Below, piece by piece: positions 57,882 to 64,000 of a stretch of 64,000 nucleotides of DNA. The translations under genes were made by a program, and so were the position numbers. The stretch's first letter is position 1, and each line of letters starts with the position of its first letter. The notes below the pieces were generated by a model, which was not told where the DNA came from, did not search any database, and worked only from the letters and a program-made list of their open reading frames with translations. Origin of the DNA: JACVRW01 sp963819115 (GTDB lineage Bacteria > Actinomycetota > Thermoleophilia > Solirubrobacterales > Thermoleophilaceae); contig CAWFUR010000001.1 of assembly GCA_963819115.1 (NCBI GenBank), forward strand, positions 1 to 64,000, given 5' to 3'.

Positions 57882-59405
57882 CTACTCGGCCATCGCCGCG
57901 ACGCCGCCGCGGCGGGGATCCCCGCCGCCGCTCATCTCCCCGGTCTCGGGGTTGCGCGTCACGGCCTGCACGCCGCCGAAGAAGAGGTTCTGCTCCTCCC
58001 AGCGGCGCACGCTCCAACCGCGGTCCTCGAGCCGTTCGAGCGCCGCCTCGTCCACTCCGGGCTCGGCGTCCGCCTCGCGGCCCTCCACGTGGACCCGCGG
58101 GGCGGTCACGGCGTCGGCGGCCGACCGTCCGTGGTCCACCACGCCGAGGATGGTCTGGAGGATCGCCGAGCGGATGCGGTTCGAGCCGGCCGAGCCGAGA
58201 GCCAGCTCGGGCCTGCCGTCGCGCAGCACCACGGTCGGGGCCATCATGCTCGGCACACGGGTGCCGGGCAGGTGGCGGTGGTAGCCGAGCGGGTTCAGGT
58301 CCTGCTCCCCCAGCATGTTGTTCAGGTGCATGCCGGTACCCGGCACGACCACTCCCGAGCACGACCCGTTCGAGCACGTGACCGTGGCGCAGCGGCCGTC
58401 GCCGTCCATCACCGAGATGTGCGTGGTGTTTCCGAGCCGGGACCGCACCTCCGTGGCCACCGTGTCGAGCGCCTCGCGGGCCAGGAACTCCTCCAGGAAC
58501 CCATCGCTGCCCAGGCCGTCGAGGAACTCGGCGTCGCGGGCGCGGTTGGTGGAGGCGATCACCTCGGCCACCACCGCCGCGTCATGGGGGCGGTCGAGCC
58601 GCTCGAGGATTCCGAGCGCGTCCGCGATCAGGATGCCTCCCGATGAGGGCGGTGGATTGGTGAGCACCTCGCGGCCCCGGAAGCTCACCCGCGCGGGCGC
58701 GCGCTCCTCCACCCGGTACCGGCGCAGGTCCTCGGACGTGAGCAGCCCGCCACGCTCGAGCACCCAGTCCGTGATGCGGTCGGCCAGCTCGCCCTCGTAG
58801 AGGAAGCCCGGGCCCTCGGCGCCGAGACGGTCCAGGAGGTCACCCAGCTCGGGAAGCCGGATGGTGTCCCCGGCACGGAGGATGCGGCCGTCCGGCGCGT
58901 AGATGGCCTCGCACTCGGGTGTGGAGCGCACGATCGGCTCCAGCACCTCGAACAGCAGCCCCTGCATGGGCACGACCTCCACCCCGCGGCGCGCTGCGGC
59001 GGCCGGGCCCTCGGTGAGAGCGGACAGCGGCATGGTGCCGAAGCGCGAGAGCGCCTCGTCCAGGCCGACCGTCGTTCCGTAGGCCCCGCAGGAGGAGGGC
59101 CCCACGTTGAACACCTGCACGGCGTCCTCGGAGAAGTGGACGTCGACCGGAGTGAGATCGGCCGGCGTGCGCCCATCGAGCCCGTGCCCTGGCGCGGACA
59201 CGAAGAAGTCGAGCAGGTGGTCCTGCCCCTCGCCCGTGTGCACCAGCATGAACCCGCCCGCACCCGGCCCGGTGAGCAGCGACTCGGCCACGAACGACAT
59301 CAGAACGCAGGCCACCGCGGCATCCACCGCGTTCCCCCCCGCCTCGAGCGCATCGACGCCGGCCTGAGCCGTGACCGGGTGCCCGGCGGCCACCACGCCC
59401 TTCAT
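57882..59405 (-). CDS. ggt: gamma-glutamyltransferase (Ntn hydrolase)
   Basis: The 507-residue product begins MKGVVAAGHPVTAQAGVDALEAGGNAVDAAVACVL and contains GPGAGGFMLVH, the NPPPSSGGILIADAL segment, the self-cleavage site at Thr327 (first Thr of NTTHISVMD), PPTVVL-type strands and a final FFGGVQAV region. The family cleaves gamma-glutamyl bonds, as in glutathione-like compounds. ATG 59403-59405 is the start. There is no signal peptide, so it is probably cytoplasmic. It follows ftsZ on the same strand after 75 bases. Confidence 0.88.
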   Translation of the reverse strand: MKGVVAAGHPVTAQAGVDALEAGGNAVDAAVACVLMSFVAESLLTGPGAGGFMLVHTGEGQDHLLDFFVSAPGHGLDGRTPADLTPVDVHFSEDAVQVFNVGPSSCGAYGTTVGLDEALSRFGTMPLSALTEGPAAAARRGVEVVPMQGLLFEVLEPIVRSTPECEAIYAPDGRILRAGDTIRLPELGDLLDRLGAEGPGFLYEGELADRITDWVLERGGLLTSEDLRRYRVEERAPARVSFRGREVLTNPPPSSGGILIADALGILERLDRPHDAAVVAEVIASTNRARDAEFLDGLGSDGFLEEFLAREALDTVATEVRSRLGNTTHISVMDGDGRCATVTCSNGSCSGVVVPGTGMHLNNMLGEQDLNPLGYHRHLPGTRVPSMMAPTVVLRDGRPELALGSAGSNRIRSAILQTILGVVDHGRSAADAVTAPRVHVEGREADAEPGVDEAALERLEDRGWSVRRWEEQNLFFGGVQAVTRNPETGEMSGGGDPRRGGVAAMAE

Positions 59406-59480
59406 CGTTGCGTTTCCCCGACCATCCCGACCGCATTCAAGCGGACAAGGCGGCACGCGCTGGCCGTCAGGGTGTGAGCC

Positions 59481-61016
59481 CTATCGACGAGGAATGAATT
59501 CCGGAACGTCTACTTCTGCGAGGGCACCCGCCATGCTGTCGCGCCCGCGGCGCACACTCGGCTCTGCGTCGGCCGGTATACGCAGCTCGCTGCGCGGGCT
59601 GCCGGCCCGGAACTGAGGCCGGTCGCCGTATCCGGTGGCCACCACGGTGACCCACACCTGGTCGTCGATCTTCTCGTCGACCATGGCCCCGAAGATGATG
59701 TTCGCGTCGGGGTGGGCGGCCTCGGCCACCGCCTTGGCCGCCTCGTTGACCTCCCACAGGGAGAGGTCGCGGCCGCCGGTGATCGACAGCAGGATCGAGC
59801 GGGCGCCCTCGAGGGACGTCTCGAGCAGCGGCGACTCGATCGCGTGCTCCACCGCGTCCATGGCCCGGCGGTCGCCGGTGCCCATCCCGATCCCGAGCAG
59901 CGCCTGGCCTGCCTCGGCCATGATCGTGCGCACGTCGGCGAAGTCGAGGTTGATCAGGCCCGGGAGCGTGATCAGGTCGGAGATGCCCTGCACGCCCTGG
60001 CGCAGCACGTCGTCCGCCACACGGAACGCCTCGACCATCGATGTGGACTTGTCCAGCACCGTGAGCAGGCGCGAGTTCGGGATCACGATGAGCGTGTCCA
60101 CCTCGTTGGCGAGGTCCTCGACGCCCTGGTCGGCCTGCTCGCCACGCCGCGCGCCCTCGAAGGCGAACGGCTTGGTGACGATGCCCACGGTGAGCGCGCC
60201 CACCTCGCGGGCGATGCGGGCCACGATCGGCGCGGCGCCGGTGCCCGTGCCGCCGCCGGCTCCGGCGGCGATGAACACCATGTCCGCGCCCTTGAGGGCA
60301 CCCTTCAGGTGGTCGTACTCCTCCATGGCCGCGGTGCGCCCGAGCTCGGGGTTCGAGCCCGACCCCAGGCCGCGGGTGCTCTCGGTGCCGATGTGCAGGC
60401 GGTTGTCGGCCGATGACTGCTCGAGCGACTGCATGTCGGTGTTCACGGCGATGAACTCCACGCCCTCGACCTGCGCCTCGATCATGCGGTTCACGGCGTT
60501 TACGCCGGCACCGCCCACCCCCACCACGCGCAGGACCGGCTCTGACGACCCGCGCGTGAGCGGCGGCTCGTTCGTGATCCGGTCGGGCTCGGGCGTGCGC
60601 TCCATGATGTTCTCCGGAATGTCCGAGGAGAACACGCTGCGAAGGCGCTCCTCGGGCGTGGGCACGCCCTCGTAGCGGCTGATCCGCTCCTCGGATGCCG
60701 GCTCGCCACGGCGGCGCTCGGCGCGCTCCTCGGCGCGGCGGGCGGCTTCCGTGGCGCGGGAGCTGAAGCTCTCCTGCGCCTGGCGGGAGGTGTCGGGCTC
60801 ATGCCGCGGCTCCGGCTCGCGCCGGGGCTGGGCCTGAGGCTCTGGCACGGTGCGCGCGGGACGGGACTCCTGCGCTTCCGTGGGACGGGACGTGGCGGCA
60901 CGGGGCTCGGCGCGCTCCTCGGCGGGCGCGTCCGTGACCGGCTCCTCCTCGTCCGTCTTGCGGAACAGCTGAGCCAGCGGCCCCTCCCGCATGCTCGCCC
61001 GCTTACCGCTTGCCAT
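59481..61016 (-). CDS. ftsZ: FtsZ-type tubulin GTPase with a long N-terminal disordered extension
   Basis: Residues 1-158 of 511 are a charged, Pro/Glu/Arg-rich region (SRPTEAQESRPARTVPEPQ and a TEAARRAEERAERRR helix). The FtsZ core starts at residue 161: VLRVVGVGGAGVNAVNRM, FIAVNTDMQSLEQS, the tubulin signature GGGTGTG at 254-260, IPNSRLLTVL, FADVRTIMAEAGQALLGIGMGTGDRRAMDAVEHAI. The C-terminal peptide DVPEFIPRR is the usual partner-binding tail. The normal linker lies at the other end of the protein in most bacteria, so this arrangement is odd. It overlaps the parA stop by 14 bases and is not in a dcw cluster here. ATG 61016 is chosen because of GAGGAGG nine bases upstream. Confidence 0.9.
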   Translation of the reverse strand: MASGKRASMREGPLAQLFRKTDEEEPVTDAPAEERAEPRAATSRPTEAQESRPARTVPEPQAQPRREPEPRHEPDTSRQAQESFSSRATEAARRAEERAERRRGEPASEERISRYEGVPTPEERLRSVFSSDIPENIMERTPEPDRITNEPPLTRGSSEPVLRVVGVGGAGVNAVNRMIEAQVEGVEFIAVNTDMQSLEQSSADNRLHIGTESTRGLGSGSNPELGRTAAMEEYDHLKGALKGADMVFIAAGAGGGTGTGAAPIVARIAREVGALTVGIVTKPFAFEGARRGEQADQGVEDLANEVDTLIVIPNSRLLTVLDKSTSMVEAFRVADDVLRQGVQGISDLITLPGLINLDFADVRTIMAEAGQALLGIGMGTGDRRAMDAVEHAIESPLLETSLEGARSILLSITGGRDLSLWEVNEAAKAVAEAAHPDANIIFGAMVDEKIDDQVWVTVVATGYGDRPQFRAGSPRSELRIPADAEPSVRRGRDSMAGALAEVDVPEFIPRR

Positions 61017-61770
61017 TCGCCAGGACCTCCTCGGCTAGCTGACGGTAGGCGTACGCGGCCTTCCCGTCGGGGTCGTACTTCAGCACCGACATGCCCTTGA
61101 CGGGCGCCTCCGCGAACCGGACCGTCTTGTTGATGCGCGACGCGAAGACGCGATCCCCGAAGTTCTCCTCCAGGATCTCGATCGCCTCCTTGGCGTGCAC
61201 CGTGCGGTTGTCGACCAGCGTCGGCAGTATTCCCTCGATCTCGATGTCCGGGTTCAGCTCCTCACGCACCATGGAGAGCGTGTTCTGGAGCTGTATCAAC
61301 CCGCGCATGGACAGATACTCGCATTGCACGGGGACGATCACCTTGTCGGAGGCCGTCAGCGCGTTGATCGTGAGCAGCCCGAGACTCGGCGGAGTGTCGA
61401 TGAAGACGAAGTCGTAGTCCTCCTTGACGGGCTTCAGGCCCTTCTGAAGCGAGCGCTCGCGACCGATCATCGTGGACATCGCGATCTCGGCTCCGGCGAG
61501 GTCGATCGACGCACACGCGATGTCCACCTCGCGCCGCCGGATCACCTCGCGCAGCGACACGTGATGCACGAGCACGTCGTACATCGACACCTCGAGCGAG
61601 TCGGGGTCGATTCCCTGGCTCATCGTGAGGTTGGCCTGCGGGTCGAGGTCCACGCAGAGCACGCGGTTCCCCCGCTCGACGAAGGCGGCCGCGAGGTTGA
61701 GCGTCGTCGTCGTCTTCGCCACACCGCCCTTTTGGTTGGTGAAGGCGATGACTTTTGCCTTGGGCGACAC
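61003..61770 (-). CDS. parA: ParA/Soj-type ATPase
   Basis: The 255-residue product begins SPKAKVIAFTNQKGGVAKTTTTLNLAAAF, with both deviant-Walker lysines (Lys14, Lys19). It continues with VLCVDLDPQANLTMSQGI, YDFVFIDTPPSLGLLTINAL and VIVPVQCEYLSMRGLIQL. I chose GTG 61768-61770 because GGAGG lies five bases upstream and the length matches ParA/Soj; a longer frame from ATG 61824 is possible. ParA normally works with ParB to segregate chromosomes; no parB is in the window. It directly precedes and overlaps ftsZ, linking segregation or positioning with division. Confidence 0.9.
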   Translation of the reverse strand: MSPKAKVIAFTNQKGGVAKTTTTLNLAAAFVERGNRVLCVDLDPQANLTMSQGIDPDSLEVSMYDVLVHHVSLREVIRRREVDIACASIDLAGAEIAMSTMIGRERSLQKGLKPVKEDYDFVFIDTPPSLGLLTINALTASDKVIVPVQCEYLSMRGLIQLQNTLSMVREELNPDIEIEGILPTLVDNRTVHAKEAIEILEENFGDRVFASRINKTVRFAEAPVKGMSVLKYDPDGKAAYAYRQLAEEVLANGKR

Positions 61771-61876
61771 GTGAGCCTCCGGTTCGGTCGGCTGCGTATT
61801 GCGGGAGCGCTCGAACAGTCCCATTACGGAAGGCCTATTCGCACGCCGTGAAGGGAATCCTTCAGTCTGTCCTTCG

Positions 61877-62803
61877 GTGGACTCCCTCCTCGACAAGCGC
61901 CTGGTGCTCGTAACGGGCAAGGGCGGCGTGGGCCGGACCACGGTAGCCACGGCCCTCGGACTGGCCGCCGCGCGCCGCGGGCGGAGGGTCGTGGTGTGCG
62001 AGGTGGGGGACCAGCAGCGGCTCCCGGCGATGCTCGGCGAGGTGAGCGAGAACGGCCACGAGCAGGAGCTGCGCCCGGGACTCTTCGGTGTGACCGTCGA
62101 TCCCGAGCGCACCAAGGAGGAGTGGCTTCGCTACCAGCTTAAGTCCGGGACGCTCGCGGGGATGCTGGGCGGCAGCCGCGTCTTCCAGTACCTGACCGCG
62201 GCCGCGCCCGGCCTCACCGAGCTGGTGACGATGGGAAAGATCTGGGACCTCGCCCAGCTGGAGCGGCGCACCGAGGGCGCCGTGTACGACCTGGCAATCG
62301 TGGACGCCCCGGCCACGGGCCACGGGCTGGCGATGCTCCGCGCTCCCTCAACCTACGCGGGCGTGGCCAGGGTGGGGCCGATCCGCCGCCAGGCCCTGAT
62401 CATCGACGAGTTCGTGCGAAATCCCAAGACCACCGGCGTGCTGGCCGTGGCACTGCCGGAGGAGATCCCGGTGAACGAGACGATCGAGCTGGAGGCGCGG
62501 CTGCGCGACGAGCTGGGCGTGAACTTGCACGCCACCGTTCTGAACTCGGTGCTCCCCCAGCGCTTCAGCGCCGGCGACGCGAAACGGCTCGAGGCCCTGG
62601 CCGAGAGGGGATCGAAGGAGGCGCGGGCGGCGGGCCGCGCCTCCCTTTCCGAGTTCCGCCGCGCGCGCGGGGAACGGGCGCAGGGGCGGCGGCTGCGGCG
62701 GGCGACCACCGCGCGGGTGATCACCCTCCCCCACCTCTTCGAGCCCGAGATCGGATCCGAGGAGCTCGAGCGGCTCTCGCGTGTATTGGAGCGCCGGCTG
62801 TGA
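61877..62803 (+). CDS. ArsA/Get3-like ATPase, first subunit, lacking the Walker lysine
   Basis: The 308-residue product starts at GTG 61877 and has the P-loop VLVTGKGGVGRTTVAT. Lys15 (the signature lysine) is present, but the Walker A lysine is Arg20. The switch I DPA motif is replaced by EVGDQQRLP, while switch II DAPATGHGLAML is kept. It resembles the first member of the tandem ArsA-like pair found in many actinobacteria (as in Rv3679). It is probably not an ATPase by itself, but may supply the signature lysine to its partner. It is divergent from parA and overlaps the second ATPase gene by 4 bases. Confidence 0.82.
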   Translation: MDSLLDKRLVLVTGKGGVGRTTVATALGLAAARRGRRVVVCEVGDQQRLPAMLGEVSENGHEQELRPGLFGVTVDPERTKEEWLRYQLKSGTLAGMLGGSRVFQYLTAAAPGLTELVTMGKIWDLAQLERRTEGAVYDLAIVDAPATGHGLAMLRAPSTYAGVARVGPIRRQALIIDEFVRNPKTTGVLAVALPEEIPVNETIELEARLRDELGVNLHATVLNSVLPQRFSAGDAKRLEALAERGSKEARAAGRASLSEFRRARGERAQGRRLRRATTARVITLPHLFEPEIGSEELERLSRVLERRL

Positions 62804-63900
62804 TCGAACGCTGGCTCGCGGGCAAGGAGGTGTGCGTGTGCGCCGGCTCGGGCGGCGTGGGCAAGACCTCGACCTCCGCCGCGGTGGCCCTGGGCATGGC
62901 CGCGCGCGGGAAGAAGGTGGCGGTGCTCACGATCGACCCGGCGCGGCGTCTGGCGCACGCACTCGGACTCGACGAGCTCGACGGCGAGGCGCATCGGGTG
63001 GACGCACCGGTGAAGGGCGAGCTGTGGGCGATGATGCTCGACCCCAAGCGCACCTTCGACGACCTCGTGGCCCAGCACGCGCCGGACGAGCGGGCCCGTG
63101 ACGCGGTGCTGTCGAACCGGATCTACCTGGAGCTGTCGAACGCCGTGGCCGGCTCGCAGGAGTACATGGCCATGGAGAAGCTCCACGAGCTCCACCGCGA
63201 GGGCCTCTACGACCTTCTGGTGCTGGACACGCCGCCGACGCGCAACGCGCTCGACTTCCTCGACGCCCCCCGCAAGCTGGCGGCGTTCATCGACTCCCCG
63301 TCCCTTCAGCTGCTATCCGCGCCCGGCGCGCTCGGCCTCAAGCTCCTGGGCCGCGGCACCGGCGTGCTCTTCTCCGGCCTGCGCCGCGCCACCGGCGTGG
63401 ACCTGCTGGAGGACCTGTCGGAGTTCTTCCGCAGCTTCGGCGGCATGGTGGAGGGCTTCCGCGAGCGGGCCCAGGAGGTGAACGCGCTGCTGGCCGACGA
63501 CCGCAGCACCTTCGTGCTGGTCACCTCCCCGCGCGAGGACGCGGTGGACGAGGCGATCTTCTTCCACCGCCGCCTCGAGGAGGCGAACCTCCCCTTCGCC
63601 GGGGTGATCGCCAACCGCGTGCGCACCTCCGTACCCGCGCACAGCCCTGGCCTGGCCACCGAGATGGAGGCCTCTCTCGGCCCCGACCTGGCCCGCAAGG
63701 TGCTCCGCACATGGGAGGAGGAGCGCGTGCTGGCCCGGCGCGACCGTGCCGCGCTCGGGCGCCTGCGGCGGCGCCTCGACGGCGCGCCGATGATCGAGGT
63801 GCCCCGCCTCGACGACGACGTGCACGACCTGGACGGGCTCGCCCTGCTGGACGAGCATCTGTTCCGGGCCGTGCGCCGCACCCGGGCCAAGCAGCGCTAG
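62800..63900 (+). CDS. ArsA/Get3-like ATPase, second subunit, lacking the signature lysine
   Basis: The 366-residue product has P-loop VCVCAGSGGVGKTSTSAAVAL: the Walker lysine Lys22 is present, but the signature lysine is Ser17. Switch I is VLTIDPARRLAHALGL and switch II LVLDTPPTRNALDFLDAP, both intact, so it should bind and hydrolyse ATP. GTG 62800 overlaps the stop of the first subunit (GTGA), as expected for a heterodimer. Related pairs are proposed to handle tail-anchored proteins or anion traffic; the client is unknown. Its stop interlocks with the next, convergent gene (CTAG, 63897-63900). Confidence 0.85.
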   Translation: MIERWLAGKEVCVCAGSGGVGKTSTSAAVALGMAARGKKVAVLTIDPARRLAHALGLDELDGEAHRVDAPVKGELWAMMLDPKRTFDDLVAQHAPDERARDAVLSNRIYLELSNAVAGSQEYMAMEKLHELHREGLYDLLVLDTPPTRNALDFLDAPRKLAAFIDSPSLQLLSAPGALGLKLLGRGTGVLFSGLRRATGVDLLEDLSEFFRSFGGMVEGFRERAQEVNALLADDRSTFVLVTSPREDAVDEAIFFHRRLEEANLPFAGVIANRVRTSVPAHSPGLATEMEASLGPDLARKVLRTWEEERVLARRDRAALGRLRRRLDGAPMIEVPRLDDDVHDLDGLALLDEHLFRAVRRTRAKQR

Positions 63901-64000
63901 ACGGGCGCCGAGAAGTCCCCCGGGTCGTCCCATCCCCAGTCGGCGGACTCGGTCACTCCGTCGAGCTGATGCTGGTGGGAGGAGCTCACCGCCTGAGGCG
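63897..64000 (-). CDS. C-terminal end of a protein entering from the right edge
   Basis: The minus-strand frame ending TAG at 63897-63899 reads 34 residues, including SSSHQHQLDGVTESADW and ending SADWGWDDPGDFSAPV. It is acidic and rich in Trp, Asp and Ser, with coding-like codon use, so it is probably a real C-terminus. No domain is visible. Confidence 0.45.
   Translation of the reverse strand, partial: PQAVSSSHQHQLDGVTESADWGWDDPGDFSAPV

Noticed and set aside
61771..61824. An upstream extension of ParA from ATG 61824
   Set aside because: GTG 61770 has a good GGAGG and gives the usual ParA/Soj length; the extra residues are not like the family.

Overview
The window is GC-rich chromosomal DNA, densely packed on both strands, with many GTG and TTG starts, 4-base gene overlaps and several genes that look leaderless. 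The gene content (MMPL transporter, a mycobacterial-type methylglucose polysaccharide trio, a DasR-type GntR regulator with its palindromic operators, a paired ArsA/Get3-like ATPase, ParA beside FtsZ) points to an actinobacterium. A Thermoleophilia/Solirubrobacterales-like lineage is my best guess, but no marker RNA is present to prove it. I saw no tRNA, rRNA, CRISPR array, transposase or phage structural gene.

Region 1 (1-5.1 kb) is an accessory patch. It has a RelA/SpoT-like HD protein, then an ARPP-1/TPR protein plus GIY-YIG nuclease operon on the minus strand, divergent from a sigma factor, an HTH protein, a small protein and an ImmA-like gene on the plus strand. The divergent spacer holds two mirror-image copies of one promoter-like element, each exactly 28 bases from its start codon. 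I infer that the sigma factor drives both operons. The ImmA-like gene is cut before its zinc motif and joined in frame to the tail of a berberine-bridge oxidase. Region 2 (5.1-14.2 kb) is a metabolic mix (VOC protein, DUF1059, FAD desaturase/acetoacetate-decarboxylase fusion, NAD-binding protein, zinc alcohol dehydrogenase, acyl-CoA dehydrogenase). All single-base lesions found in the window lie before 13.3 kb.

Region 3 (14.2-17.7 kb) has a GT-C membrane glycosyltransferase convergent, with 220 bases of overlap, to a membrane protein that fuses a phosphodiesterase domain to a polyprenol-type GT2. Region 4 (18.6-24.7 kb) is a complete amino-sugar regulon: nagA in one direction; binding protein, kinase, nanE, GntR regulator and SIS deaminase in the other; a perfect 16-base DasR-like operator stands in front of each. 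Region 5 (24.7-33.5 kb) has an ABC-2 exporter, efeB-efeO behind two TTAGG-type boxes, meaB, and a MacB/FtsX-type ABC system.

Region 6 (33.5-45.6 kb) holds an S9 peptidase, a four-gene two-component cluster, a hexapeptide acyltransferase, a GDPD/nitrilase-like fusion and an MMPL transporter. Region 7 (45.7-59.4 kb) holds a TMEM175 channel, the GT4-GH57-methyltransferase trio, a second methyltransferase, membrane proteins, photolyase, a HisC-like aminotransferase, a Lon-N protein, a GH92 mannosidase and gamma-glutamyltransferase. Region 8 (59.5-64 kb) has parA-ftsZ divergent from two tandem ArsA-like ATPases whose nucleotide-site lysines are complementary. Six of 14 convergent gene pairs share one interlocked 4-base stop (CTAG or TTAG).
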